A stretch of DNA of 64,000 nucleotides from positions 62,001 to 126,000 of the forward strand of contig JAAYCI010000004.1 in NCBI GenBank assembly GCA_012729855.1, read 5' to 3'. Below, one piece after another: positions 42,712 to 52,341 of this stretch. The number at the start of each line of letters is the position of its first letter. The stretch's first letter is position 1. The position numbers and the translations under genes were made by a program. Under the pieces are notes generated by a model. That model made no database searches and was not told where the DNA came from. It was given only the letters and a program-made list of their open reading frames with translations. Source of the stretch: Oscillospiraceae bacterium. Lineage in GTDB: Bacteria; Bacillota; Clostridia; Oscillospirales; Ruminococcaceae.

Positions 42712-44802
42712 TCAGGCCGGGGCGAAGTCGATTTGCCCGCGGGAAACATCGGCGGCCAGCAGGCGCACCGCCATGGCGTCCCCCACCCGCCAGCTTTTGC
42801 CGGTGGCAGGGTCCAGCAGGCGCACGCCCTCCTGCACTTCCAGCTTGTAGTCGGCCAGGTGGGCGTTGTGCACCAGGCCCTCCACGGTGTTGGGCAGGGC
42901 CACATACAGCCCATGCGGCGCCACGGCCACAATAACGCCGTCAAATGTTTGGCCGATATAGCGTTTCATATACTCTGCCTTATAGCTGGCGTCGCAGTCC
43001 CGCTCCAGGCGCTGGGCCAACAGCTCCCGCTCGGAGGATTGCTCGGCTGCCTGCTTTGCAAAGTGGCCATAGCGCTTTTGCAGCTGCTCACGGGTGGCGC
43101 CGGCTACCACATCGCTGAGTATCCGGTGAATGGCCAAATCGGGGTAGCGGCGGATGGGTGAAGTGAAGTGCGCATAGTCGTCCAGCGCCAGGCCATAATG
43201 CCCCTTGGCCTCGGCCTCGTATTTGGCCTTGGCCATGCTGCGCAGCACGGCCTGGTGCACGGGAATCTCCAGGTTGGTGCCGCGGGTTTTGTCCAGAATA
43301 GCGCCCAGCTCCGCCTGGGTGGGGCGGTCGGACGCAAAATGCACCTCCAGGCCCACGGCTGTCAGCACCGCTTTCAGCTGCTCCACCTTGTCGGGCGACG
43401 GGTTGTCGTGCACCCGGTAGATGAATGGTATATTACGCTCTTCCGCCAATTGCGCGGCGGCGGTGTTGGCCAGCAGCATAAATTCCTCTATCAGGCGCTC
43501 GGCCTTGCCGCGCTGGCGGCGTTCTATGCCCACGGTGCGGCCCTCGGGGTCCACCAGCAGCAGCGGCTCTTCGCTCTCTATCTCCATGCTGCCACGCGCC
43601 TGCCTAAGCGCCGCCAGCTTGTGGTAAATCTCCTCCATCAGCCATATTTTTTCCAACACATCGCTGTATCTTTCGGCAATCTCCTGGTCGGCCGTGCCGT
43701 CAAACAGGGTGTTTATCTCACTGTAAACCCCTTTCACTTTACTGCATATCACCGACTTCTCAAACCGGTACTGCTGCAGACGCGCGTCACGGTCCAGCTC
43801 CATGATACAGCTGAACGCCAGCCGGTCCTCGCCGGGGTTCAGGCTGCACGCTTCGTTGGAGAGCGCACGGGGCAGCATGGGCACCACGCTGTCGGCGTAA
43901 TAGATGGAGGTGCCGCGCGCCAGGGCTTCTTCGTCCAGCAGAGACTTTCCCGGCACATAGTGGCTCACATCGGCAATATGCACACTTAAAACGTATCCGT
44001 TCTCGGTTTTGCGTGCGCTTACGGCATCGTCCATGTCCTTGGTGTGGGCGGAGTCAATGGTAAAGATAGTCTCCTTGCGCAGGTCGCTGCGGCCCTTCAG
44101 CTGCTCTTTGGTCAGTTTCAGCGCCGCCGCGCTTTTGGCCTCCTGCTTCACCGCATCGGGGAAGGATTTTGTGATGCCCGCTGAAAACAGGATGGCCTTG
44201 GCGCACTGCTTGGCCGAATCGGCCGAGCCAAACCGCTGGATGACACCCACCCGATGGTCGTCGTGGCGGTCGCCGCGCTCCAGTATCTGGGCGGCCACCT
44301 TTTCACCGGGCTTGGCGCCGCCGTCTGCGCTGCGTTTCACCGGCAGCGGGGTATCGGGTGCGTTGTCGGGCAGCAGCACCAGCCGGCCGTCTTCAATCTC
44401 CACCGTGCCGGCCAGGCGGTCGTTGGGCTGCAGAATACTGCGCACGCGCCCCTCGCGGCTGCCGGCCACGCGGGGTTTGTCTGCCAGCACCACCCGCACC
44501 ACATCCTGCGGCATGGCGCCGGCCAGCTTGCTGCCGGGAATGAAAATATCCGCGCTGCCGTCCAGCGGCGCCACAAAACCAAAGCTGGCGCCCAGCTTCA
44601 CCAGGCGGCCATCCACCAGCGGGGCGTCGGCGTCGCCGGCCAACGCATACTGGCCGCCATCAAACACAATTTTCTGCTCGGCCAGCAGGGCTTTCAGGTG
44701 CTTGGCCAGTTTTTTGGGGGGAGCACCCAGCTTTTCACGCAGCTGTTTCAGGCTTTTGGGGCCCTGCCCCAGCGTTTTCAGCAGGTTGGATCTCAATGAC
44801 AT
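42712..44802 (-). CDS. rnr: Ribonuclease R
   Basis: 696 residues from ATG 44802, with AAGGAGACGCC upstream. A winged-helix N-terminus ([10 protein letters not shown]) is followed by cold-shock/OB domains and the RNB catalytic domain. Catalytic acidic residues are in [15 protein letters not shown], and [23 protein letters not shown] and [15 protein letters not shown] are all visible. A C-terminal S1 domain (about 615-690) is present ([20 protein letters not shown]). It degrades structured RNA 3'-5' and acts in tmRNA quality control. secG lies 109 bp upstream on the same strand, as usual in Firmicutes, though smpB does not follow here. Confidence 0.95.
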   Translation of the reverse strand: MSLRSNLLKTLGQGPKSLKQLREKLGAPPKKLAKHLKALLAEQKIVFDGGQYALAGDADAPLVDGRLVKLGASFGFVAPLDGSADIFIPGSKLAGAMPQDVVRVVLADKPRVAGSREGRVRSILQPNDRLAGTVEIEDGRLVLLPDNAPDTPLPVKRSADGGAKPGEKVAAQILERGDRHDDHRVGVIQRFGSADSAKQCAKAILFSAGITKSFPDAVKQEAKSAAALKLTKEQLKGRSDLRKETIFTIDSAHTKDMDDAVSARKTENGYVLSVHIADVSHYVPGKSLLDEEALARGTSIYYADSVVPMLPRALSNEACSLNPGEDRLAFSCIMELDRDARLQQYRFEKSVICSKVKGVYSEINTLFDGTADQEIAERYSDVLEKIWLMEEIYHKLAALRQARGSMEIESEEPLLLVDPEGRTVGIERRQRGKAERLIEEFMLLANTAAAQLAEERNIPFIYRVHDNPSPDKVEQLKAVLTAVGLEVHFASDRPTQAELGAILDKTRGTNLEIPVHQAVLRSMAKAKYEAEAKGHYGLALDDYAHFTSPIRRYPDLAIHRILSDVVAGATREQLQKRYGHFAKQAAEQSSERELLAQRLERDCDASYKAEYMKRYIGQTFDGVIVAVAPHGLYVALPNTVEGLVHNAHLADYKLEVQEGVRLLDPATGKSWRVGDAMAVRLLAADVSRGQIDFAPA

Positions 44803-44830
44803 GGCGTCTCCTTCGCAATTCGAACACAAC

Positions 44831-44871
44831 AAAGCCACCGGAAATGCAGGCGACGCGGCTCCCCCGGTGGC
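44831..44871 (-). terminator. Terminator or attenuator between secG and rnr
   Basis: On the minus strand, GCCACCGG and CCGGTGGC form an 8-bp stem with a 22-nt loop, followed by TTTGTTG. It lies 30 bp before the rnr start. Confidence 0.55.
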
Positions 44872-44911
44872 AACATCGGCCTGCGCTGCGCGTGGGCCTT
44901 GGTATTCCTAA

Positions 44912-45163
44912 TTAACTGCCGGCCATGATGCTGGAGATGTTCACCAGAATCGTTAGCACCAAAAACACAATGGCAGCGTATTTTGTGGCCTTGGCCAAGC
45001 GGGCATCCTTCGAGCGCGAGCGGGACTCGTTCGACATCATCTCGGTGCCCGTCATCACGCCGGACAGGCCCTGCCCCTTCGATTCCTGCGCCAACACGAT
45101 AAAAATAATCACCAGGCACGAAATAATCATCAGTATGCCCGATATAATCTCGAAAATGGTCAT
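44912..45163 (-). CDS. secG: Preprotein translocase subunit SecG
   Basis: 83 residues from ATG 45163, with GGAGGTG upstream. Two membrane helices (4-27 and about 60-80) flank the family loop VLAQESKGQGLSGVMTG. SecG assists the SecYEG channel. Its position before rnr is common in Firmicutes. The downstream stem-loop may limit expression of rnr. Confidence 0.92.
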   Translation of the reverse strand: MTIFEIISGILMIISCLVIIFIVLAQESKGQGLSGVMTGTEMMSNESRSRSKDARLAKATKYAAIVFLVLTILVNISSIMAGS

Positions 45164-45191
45164 GATTGCACCTCCAAAGTATACGACACAA

Positions 45192-45220
45192 ATTGTATCA
45201 CAGCGGCCCCAAAAAAGCAA
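45192..45220 (-). promoter_or_regulatory. Promoter of secG
   Basis: On the minus strand, TTGCTT (45220-45215) and TACAAT (45197-45192) are 17 bp apart, about 30 bp before secG. Confidence 0.6.
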
Positions 45221-45238
45221 CAAAAGCCGCGGGACTTC

Positions 45239-47488
45239 CTATTGCAGGGCTGTCTGCTCGCTCACATCCTCGGCCCGCAGCAGCGCGCCCATTGCCGGCA
45301 AGCTGCGCACACGGTAGCGGTGGGGGTCTTTCAGCTCCAGCGTATCCGCGTTTACCACCGTGGTAATCTGCTGCCCCTTTTTGAGAGTTATCACATTTAC
45401 ACCCGCGGTATTCTTGGTGGTTTTTTGTGGTATCTGCGCTGTGCTTACCATCAGCATACGGCCGGCACTGGTTTGGATGGCCAGCTCAGTCTCCTCGGCA
45501 AACTGGCCCATCCACACCAGCGGGGCCTTGTCGCTGTAGGCGTTTATCAGCTTCTTGCGGTTCTGCTTGGTGGCGTAGCTCTCCAGTGGCACCCGGGCGC
45601 CCTTGCCATTGGCAAACAAAAACAGCACGAAGCCCTTGTAGCCGTTTGTGAGGGCCATATACACCGGTGTTTCGCCCTCGTCCATGCCCAGGCTGGCGGG
45701 CAGATAGTCGCCCATCACGCTGGCCTTGCTGTCCTCAAAGTCGCCCACACGGCACTTGTACACCTGCTGCTGGTTGGTGAAAAACAGCGCTTCCGTGGCA
45801 TTGGTGGTCTCTGCGCGGGCGGCCACGGCGTCGCCGTCCTTCAGCTTTTGCACACTGCTCATGCGCAGGCTGGCCGGGGTAATTTTCTTAAAGTAGCCAT
45901 CCCTGGTGAAGAAAACCGTCACCGGGTAGTCGGGCAGGGTGTCCTCCTCCAGCTCGGCCGCCGTTTCCTCCACCTCGTACAGAATCTCGGTCTTGCGCGT
46001 CTGGCCGTATTTTTTCTTCACCTGGCCCAGCTCGTCTATGATGATGCGCCGCACCTTGGCCGGGCTTTTCAGCACGGCTTCCAGCTCCGCGATATCGGCC
46101 TCCAGCCCGGCAATCTCCTCAGTACGCTTCAGGATATACTCGCGGTTCAAGTTGCGCAGGCGGATTTCAGCCACATACTCGGCCTGCACCTGGTCGATGC
46201 CAAAGCCGATCATCAGGTTGGGGATGACCTCGGCGTCGGCGTCCGTCTCGCGCACAATCTTTACGGCCTTGTCTATGTCCAACAGGATGGCCGCCATGCC
46301 GCGCATCAGGTGCAGGCGCTTTTGCTTGCCGGCCAGCTCGTAGCTCACCCGGCGCCGCACACATTCTATGCGAAAAGCCGTCCATTCCAGCAGGATTTCC
46401 CGCACGCCCATCACGCGGGGCATGCCGCTCACCAGGATGTTGAAATTGGCCGAGAAATTGTCCTCCAGCGGTGTAAGGCGAAACAGCTTTACCATCAGCT
46501 TTTCCGCATCCTGCCCCCGCTTCAGGTCGATGGTGAGGCGCAGGCCGTTCAGGTCTGTTTCGTCCCGCATATCGTTTATTTCTTTCACCCGGCCGTCCTT
46601 CACCAGGTCGGTGATCTTGTCCATCACCGCCTCAATGGTGGTGGTGGGCGGCAGCTCGGTAATTTCGATGCGGTGGCCGTCCTGCTCGTACTGCCAGCGG
46701 GCGCGCACCCGCACACTGCCGCGGCCGGTCTCGTAGATGGTCTCCAGGTCTTTTTCGCTATACAGCAGGATGCCGCCGCCCCGGAAATCGGGCGCGGCCA
46801 GTGTGGTTTTGATGTCGTGGGCCTCGTCGCGCATCAGCTCAATGGTGGTGTCGCACAGCTCGCCCAGGTTGAATGAACAGATGTTGGAGGCCATGCCCAC
46901 GGCAATGCCCAATGTATTGTTGGCCAGAATGGTGGGAAAAGTGACCGGCAGCAAGGTGGGTTCTGTGGTTGTTGCGTCATAGTTTGGCACAAAATCCACG
47001 GTTTCTTTGTCAATATCGCGGAAAAGCTCCTCACACACTGCTTCCAGCTTGGCCTCGGTGTAACGATGGGCGGCATAGGCCATATCGCGGCTGTAGGCCT
47101 TGCCAAAGTTGCCCTTGCTGTCTACAAAGGGTACCATCAGGCTTTCATTGCTGCGGGCCATGCGCACCATAGTCTCGTAGATGGCGCCGTCGCCATGGGG
47201 GTTCAGGTGCATGGTGGCACCCACAATGTTGGCGCTTTTGGTGCGGCCACCTTTCAGCAGGCCCATGTCGTACATGGTGTATAGCAGCTTGCGGTGAGCC
47301 GGCTTGAAGCCGTCTATCTCCGGCAGCGCGCGGGAGACGATGACGCTCATCGCGTAGGGCATGTAGTTGTCTTCCAGCGTCTGGGTGATGCCGGTCTCCA
47401 CCACCACGCCCGCGCCGGGGATCTCCACATGGTCGCCCAGCTGGGGCCGCACCGGGGCTTTTTCTTTTGCCGCTTTCTTCTTTGCCAA
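45239..47488 (-). CDS. Type IIA DNA topoisomerase subunit A (ParC/GyrA family)
   Basis: 749 residues from TTG 47488, with GGGAG 6 bp upstream. The breakage-reunion domain carries the catalytic Y143 (AHRYTEAKLE) and the helix PHGDGAIYETMVRMA. The C-terminal domain is shorter than in gyrase, and I see no clear GyrA box, so topoisomerase IV-like decatenation is likelier. At the quinolone-resistance position (Ser83 of E. coli GyrA) the residue is Gly101, with Glu105 at the acidic position. Subunit B lies 54 bp upstream in the same operon. Confidence 0.93.
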   Translation of the reverse strand: MAKKKAAKEKAPVRPQLGDHVEIPGAGVVVETGITQTLEDNYMPYAMSVIVSRALPEIDGFKPAHRKLLYTMYDMGLLKGGRTKSANIVGATMHLNPHGDGAIYETMVRMARSNESLMVPFVDSKGNFGKAYSRDMAYAAHRYTEAKLEAVCEELFRDIDKETVDFVPNYDATTTEPTLLPVTFPTILANNTLGIAVGMASNICSFNLGELCDTTIELMRDEAHDIKTTLAAPDFRGGGILLYSEKDLETIYETGRGSVRVRARWQYEQDGHRIEITELPPTTTIEAVMDKITDLVKDGRVKEINDMRDETDLNGLRLTIDLKRGQDAEKLMVKLFRLTPLEDNFSANFNILVSGMPRVMGVREILLEWTAFRIECVRRRVSYELAGKQKRLHLMRGMAAILLDIDKAVKIVRETDADAEVIPNLMIGFGIDQVQAEYVAEIRLRNLNREYILKRTEEIAGLEADIAELEAVLKSPAKVRRIIIDELGQVKKKYGQTRKTEILYEVEETAAELEEDTLPDYPVTVFFTRDGYFKKITPASLRMSSVQKLKDGDAVAARAETTNATEALFFTNQQQVYKCRVGDFEDSKASVMGDYLPASLGMDEGETPVYMALTNGYKGFVLFLFANGKGARVPLESYATKQNRKKLINAYSDKAPLVWMGQFAEETELAIQTSAGRMLMVSTAQIPQKTTKNTAGVNVITLKKGQQITTVVNADTLELKDPHRYRVRSLPAMGALLRAEDVSEQTALQ

Positions 47489-47541
47489 TGAAATCTCCCG
47501 TTCTGTTGTATTTGCACACCCATTTCATATGCCAGGACGAT

Positions 47542-49530
47542 TCAGCTCACATCCAGCTCATCCAGATACTCATACCCGTGGTTGGCAATGTGCTCCTTGC
47601 GGCCGGGCAGGTTGTCGCCCAGCAGCAGGTCAAACACGTCGGCGGTGCGCTGGGTTTCCTCAGCCGTCACCTTCACTAGGCGGCGGGTCTCGGGGTTCAT
47701 GGTAGTCAGCCACATCATCTCGGGGTCGTTCTCGCCCAGGCCCTTGCTGCGCTGCAGCCCTATCTTCACACCCTCGCCTATTTTTGCAAGCACTTCGGCC
47801 TTTTCGGCCTCGCTGTATGCAAAATATGTCTTATCTTTGGTGGTCAGCTCATACAGCGGCGTCTCGGCAATGTACACATAGCCCTCGTTTATCAGCGTGG
47901 GCATCAGCCGGTAGATCATGGTCAGAATCAGCGTACGTATCTGGAAGCCGTCCACGTCGGCATCGGTGCAGATGATCACCTTGTTCCAGCGCAGCGCGTT
48001 GATGTCAAAGGTGGCCAGGTCCTTGCGGCCCTTGCCGCCGTCCAGCTCCACCCCGCAGCCCAGCACCTTGATCAGGTCGGTGATGATCTCGCTTTTAAAG
48101 ATGCGGCCATAGTCGGCTTTCAGGCAGTTGAGGATTTTGCCGCGCACCGGCATAATGGCCTGGAACTCGGCGTCGCGGCTGGTTTTCACCGCGCCCAGGG
48201 CCGAGTCGCCCTCCACAATGTAGATTTCCCGGCGGCCGGGGTCCTTGGAGCGGCAGTCCACAAACTTCTGCACCCGGTTGGCCAGGTCCATCTGGGTGGT
48301 AATCGTCTTTTTTAAGCTCTGCCGTGTTTTTTCCGCCTGCTCGCGGCTTTGCTTGTTCACCAGCACCTGCTGGGCTATCTTCTGGGCTTCCTCCGGCTTT
48401 TCAATGAAGTATATCTCCAGGTTCTGCTTCAAAAACTCGGTCATTGCCTGGGCGATGAAGCGGTTGGTGATGGCCTTCTTGGTCTGGTTTTCGTAGCTGG
48501 TGATGGTGGAAAAAGACGAACTGATGTACACCAGGCAGTCCTGCACATCGGTGAAAGTAATGCGGCTCTCATCCTTTTTATACATGCCCTTGCTGCGCAG
48601 GTAGGCGTCTATCTGGTTGGTGAAGGCCGTTTTCACCGCGCGCTCAGGGCTGCCGCCGTGCTCCAGGTAGCTGGAGTTATGGTAGTATTCCAGCAACTGC
48701 ACCTTGTTGGAGAAGCAAAAGGCCGCGTTCATCAGCACCTTATACTCGGGGCGGTCCTCGCGGTCGCGCCCGGTGGCCGACGACGAGACAGACAGCACCG
48801 GCGTAAAAGCGTCCTCGCCCGCTATCTCTCCCACATAGTCGGTGATGCCGTGCGCGTAGAAGAACTCCAGCGTTTGCTTGCTGCCCTCGGCGGTCTCGTC
48901 CACAAACTCAAAATGCACGCCGGCGTTCACCACCGCCTGGCGCTTGAGGGTTTCGGTAAAATAGTCCGCAGGTACGTTTATATCTGTGAAAACGTCCAGG
49001 TCGGGCTTCCAGCGAATCAGGGTGCCGGTGCGGCGGGTGCGGGTGGGCTCGGCCTGCAGGCCGCCCACATTCTCCCCCTTTTCAAAGTCCAGGTGGTAGT
49101 GCTGGCCGTCCCGCCACACGTCGGCGGTCATCCAGGCGCTGGCGTACTGGGTGGCTGTCAGGCCCAGGCCGTTCAGCCCCAGCGAATACTCATACCCCTC
49201 GCCGGCATCGTCGTACTTGCCGCCGGCGTACAACTCGGTGAAAAGCAGCTCCCAGTTGTAGCGGTCCTCCCCTTTGTTGAAATCCACGGGGATGCCCCGG
49301 CCAAAGTCCTCCACCGAGATGCTAGCGTCCTTGTGCCTGGTGACGACGATCTTGTCGCCAAAGCCGCCGCGCGCTTCATCAATGGAGTTGGAGAGGATCT
49401 CGAAGATGCTGTGCTCGCAACCCTCCAGCCCATCCGACCCAAAAATGACGCCGGGGCGCTTTCGCACCCGGTCGGCGCCTTTCAGGCTGGTGATGCTTTC
49501 GTTATCGTAAACCGCCGGTTTTTTCGGCAT
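47542..49530 (-). CDS. Type IIA DNA topoisomerase subunit B (ParE/GyrB family)
   Basis: 662 residues from ATG 49530, with GGGAGGCC about 10 bp upstream. The GHKL ATPase domain is clear: LSNSIDEARGGFGDKI, VEDFGRGIPVDF, and a lid region GLNGLGLTATQYA. The transducer domain follows, then the TOPRIM motifs IVEGDSALGAV and CTDADVDGFQIRT. The C-terminus has the family motif QRSKGLGENDPEMMW. It provides ATP-driven strand passage with subunit A encoded next. The 28-bp palindrome at 49562 separates it from ftsH. Confidence 0.95.
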   Translation of the reverse strand: MPKKPAVYDNESITSLKGADRVRKRPGVIFGSDGLEGCEHSIFEILSNSIDEARGGFGDKIVVTRHKDASISVEDFGRGIPVDFNKGEDRYNWELLFTELYAGGKYDDAGEGYEYSLGLNGLGLTATQYASAWMTADVWRDGQHYHLDFEKGENVGGLQAEPTRTRRTGTLIRWKPDLDVFTDINVPADYFTETLKRQAVVNAGVHFEFVDETAEGSKQTLEFFYAHGITDYVGEIAGEDAFTPVLSVSSSATGRDREDRPEYKVLMNAAFCFSNKVQLLEYYHNSSYLEHGGSPERAVKTAFTNQIDAYLRSKGMYKKDESRITFTDVQDCLVYISSSFSTITSYENQTKKAITNRFIAQAMTEFLKQNLEIYFIEKPEEAQKIAQQVLVNKQSREQAEKTRQSLKKTITTQMDLANRVQKFVDCRSKDPGRREIYIVEGDSALGAVKTSRDAEFQAIMPVRGKILNCLKADYGRIFKSEIITDLIKVLGCGVELDGGKGRKDLATFDINALRWNKVIICTDADVDGFQIRTLILTMIYRLMPTLINEGYVYIAETPLYELTTKDKTYFAYSEAEKAEVLAKIGEGVKIGLQRSKGLGENDPEMMWLTTMNPETRRLVKVTAEETQRTADVFDLLLGDNLPGRKEHIANHGYEYLDELDVS

Positions 49531-49561
49531 GTATGGGCGGCCTCCCATCTATTTTCGCTGG

Positions 49562-49589
49562 TGTGGGGCGGGCAATTGCCCACCCCACA
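49562..49589. terminator. Near-perfect 28-bp palindrome between ftsH and the topoisomerase genes
   Basis: TGTGGGGCGGGCAA / TTGCCCACCCCACA differ from symmetry at only one base pair. There is no T tract, so it may be a weak terminator or an mRNA end-stabiliser. Confidence 0.5.
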
Positions 49590-49600
49590 TTGTTCAAACG

Positions 49601-51691
49601 CTATGCTTTGTTGTTAGGTTCTTCGCCTTCGTCATCCTCAAAGGCTTCCTCATCTTCAAGGTTGTCTTCGTCCGCGTAATCGTCGTCCTCATCGTCAAGG
49701 CCGGCGGCGTTGGCATCTACGCCGGTATACCCCAGCTCATCCTCCACCCGCTCATCCGGGCCCTTGTCGCGGTCGGCGTCCAGTGCCTCTACGCCGTCCG
49801 CCTCCGGCTCGGTGGCCGGCTCAAACATCTTGGGGTCCTCAAACGGGGGCAGCTCGCCGCCCTCCATCAGAATGCGAAACTCATCGCCGCTCAGCTTTTC
49901 GCGCTCCAGCAGCGTAGCGGAGACCAAATGCAGCTGATCCATGTGTTCTTCCAAAATACGCGTTGCAGCATCAAATGCATTGTCCAGCATGGTGCGCACT
50001 TCGCTGTCTATCTCGCTGGCAATCTCCTCGCTGTAGGTGCGGGTGTGGCCATAATCGCGCCCCAGGAAGGTTTCGCCGGGATCGCTGTCGTACACCACCA
50101 GGCCCAGGCGCTCAGAAAAACCATAACGCGTCACCATGGCACGGGCTGTATTGGTAGCACTTTTCAGGTCTTGTGACGCACCGGTGGAAATGTCATCCAA
50201 TACCAGCTTTTCCGCCACGCGGCCACCCAGCATCGAAATGATTCGTTCCCGCATCTGTGTTTTAGTCTGGCTTGTGGCGTCATCCTCCGGCCGGTACATG
50301 GTAAAACCACCGGCCGGGCCGTGCGGGATAATGGTGATTTGGTGCACCGGGTCGCTGGTGAGACAGTAATAGGACGCAATGGCATGCCCGGCTTCGTGAT
50401 AAGCGGTCAATCGGCGTTCTTTTTCGGTCACCACACGGCTCTTTTTCTCGGGGCCCATCATCACTTTAACGCTGGCCGCTTCAATATCAGCCTCTATAAT
50501 GGCTTTGCGGTTGCGGCGGGCGGCCAGCAGCGCCGCCTCGTTCACCAGGTTTTCAAGGTCGGCGCCGGTAAAGCCGGGGGTGGTGCGGGCAATAATTTTC
50601 AAGTCCACGTCGGGCGCCAGCGGCTTTGTCTTGGTGTGAACCTTCAAAATCTCCTCGCGGCCCTTTACGTCAGGGTAGCCCACATACACCTGCCGGTCGA
50701 AGCGGCCGGGGCGCAGCAGGGCTTTGTCCAAAATGTCGGCCCGGTTGGTGGCCGCCACCACAATAACGCCCTCGTTGCCGTCAAAGCCGTCCATCTCCAC
50801 CAGCAGCTGGTTCAGCGTCTGCTCACGTTCATCGTGGCCGCCGCCCAGGCCGGCGCCACGCTGCCGGCCCACGGCGTCAATCTCATCAATAAATACGATA
50901 CATGGCGCTGTTTTTTTGGCTTTGTCGAACAAATCGCGCACGCGGGAGGCGCCCACGCCCACATACATCTCCACAAAGTCGGAGCCGGAGATGGAGTAGA
51001 ACGGCACGCCGGCCTCACCGGCGCAGGCACGGGCCAGCAGGGTTTTACCGGTACCCGGCGGGCCCACAAGCAGCACGCCGTGGGGAATGCGCGCACCCAG
51101 CACACTAAAGCGTTTGGGGTTTTTCAGGAACTGGACGATCTCCTCCAGCTCCTCCTTTTCCTCGTCGGCGCCGGCCACGTCCTGGAAGGTGGTCTTGGGC
51201 TTGTTCTTGGCGTCGGCCTGGTTCTTCACCTTGGCCTTACCCACGTTCAGGGCGCCCTTGCCGCCGCCTTCGTTCTGCATGAACATCACGTAGTAGATAA
51301 GCGCACCCAGCGCCACCAGCAGAATGATGGACGGGATGAGGTAGAGCCACATGCTGTTGTCGCTGGAATATTTAAGGTCATACCGCATGCGGGCGCCGTT
51401 GTGCTTTTGCTCGTAGGCGTCCACATAGTCAGGCAGTGCTTCCACAAAAAGAGCGGCGTAGGGCATTTTATAGGTTTCGCTGTTCGTCATGCCATCCAGC
51501 TTGTACTCCAGGTTTCCGTTGCCCACGTCCAGCGTGAACTCAGACACCCGGCCGTCTTCAAAGTAGCCTATTACTTCGGAATAAATAAGCCCCGGCTCCT
51601 GGCTGTTAAAATTGGTCCTGAACAGAACAAACAGCAGCACCAAAATGCCAACCAGGATAATGACGTTGATAAAGCGCGGCTTTTTCGTCAA
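49601..51691 (-). CDS. ftsH: ATP-dependent zinc metalloprotease FtsH
   Basis: 696 residues from TTG, with GGAG upstream. Two membrane helices (about 8-25 and 115-138) flank an extracytoplasmic domain. The AAA domain has Walker A GPPGTGKT (about 207-214), Walker [12 protein letters not shown], the [22 protein letters not shown] and the pore motif FVEMYVG. The protease site is H432-E433-x2-H436 (YHEAGH). The last roughly 75 residues are an acidic tail ([12 protein letters not shown] and similar) beyond the conserved fold. It degrades membrane and misfolded proteins. Order tilS-hpt-ftsH is the Firmicute norm. Confidence 0.96.
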   Translation of the reverse strand: MTKKPRFINVIILVGILVLLFVLFRTNFNSQEPGLIYSEVIGYFEDGRVSEFTLDVGNGNLEYKLDGMTNSETYKMPYAALFVEALPDYVDAYEQKHNGARMRYDLKYSSDNSMWLYLIPSIILLVALGALIYYVMFMQNEGGGKGALNVGKAKVKNQADAKNKPKTTFQDVAGADEEKEELEEIVQFLKNPKRFSVLGARIPHGVLLVGPPGTGKTLLARACAGEAGVPFYSISGSDFVEMYVGVGASRVRDLFDKAKKTAPCIVFIDEIDAVGRQRGAGLGGGHDEREQTLNQLLVEMDGFDGNEGVIVVAATNRADILDKALLRPGRFDRQVYVGYPDVKGREEILKVHTKTKPLAPDVDLKIIARTTPGFTGADLENLVNEAALLAARRNRKAIIEADIEAASVKVMMGPEKKSRVVTEKERRLTAYHEAGHAIASYYCLTSDPVHQITIIPHGPAGGFTMYRPEDDATSQTKTQMRERIISMLGGRVAEKLVLDDISTGASQDLKSATNTARAMVTRYGFSERLGLVVYDSDPGETFLGRDYGHTRTYSEEIASEIDSEVRTMLDNAFDAATRILEEHMDQLHLVSATLLEREKLSGDEFRILMEGGELPPFEDPKMFEPATEPEADGVEALDADRDKGPDERVEDELGYTGVDANAAGLDDEDDDYADEDNLEDEEAFEDDEGEEPNNKA

Positions 51692-51743
51692 AAAATATCA
51701 ACTCCAGAAAGTGTTATTTACAATATATGGGGTCATCTGTGTG

Positions 51744-52301
51744 TCAGGTTGCGTATACTTCGCGTTTCAGTACGGCCACGCCGGGCAGGTTGCGGTAGCG
51801 CTCGGCGTAGTCCAGCCCATAGCCCACCAGAAACTCATCAGGCACTTCAAAGCCGGTGTAGTCGGCCCGGATATCCACCGTGCGGCGGCTGGGCTTGTCC
51901 AGCAGGGCCACCACACGCATGCTGGCAGGCTCGCGGGTGGCTAGCAGGGCCATCAGGTGGCTCAGCGTTTTGCCGGAGTCCAGGATATCCTCCGCGATGA
52001 GGATATGCTTGCCGGCCAAGCTAATGTCGATGTCCTTATCGATGCGCACCATGCCGGTGCTTTGGGCGCCCTGCCCGTAGGAGGACACCGCCATGAAATC
52101 TATTTGCACCGGGATGTCTATCGCGCGCATCAGGTCGGCCATAAACACCACCGAGCCCTTCAGCACGCCAATCATCAAAAGCGGTTTGTCGGCATAGTCC
52201 CGGCTGATGGCCTGGCCCAGCTGTGCCACCCGCGCGCTGATCTCCTCGGCGCTTAGCAGCATGCGTTCCAGGTCGTCATGCATCCCGGCTGGGTTGGGCA
52301 T
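51744..52301 (-). CDS. hpt: Hypoxanthine phosphoribosyltransferase
   Basis: 185 residues from ATG 52301, with GGAGGAGACCC upstream. The PRPP-binding loop is ILIAEDILDSGKTL, the preceding strand is GMVRIDKDIDISLAGKH, and the substrate loop is PLLMIGVLKGSVVFMADLMR. It salvages hypoxanthine (and guanine) to nucleotides with PRPP. The long in-frame extension upstream lies inside tilS and has no ribosome site. It is the middle gene of tilS-hpt-ftsH. Confidence 0.95.
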   Translation of the reverse strand: MPNPAGMHDDLERMLLSAEEISARVAQLGQAISRDYADKPLLMIGVLKGSVVFMADLMRAIDIPVQIDFMAVSSYGQGAQSTGMVRIDKDIDISLAGKHILIAEDILDSGKTLSHLMALLATREPASMRVVALLDKPSRRTVDIRADYTGFEVPDEFLVGYGLDYAERYRNLPGVAVLKREVYAT

Positions 52302-52341
52302 CGGGTCTCCTCCGTTCGTTGGTGGTGGTTTTTCAGGGCTT

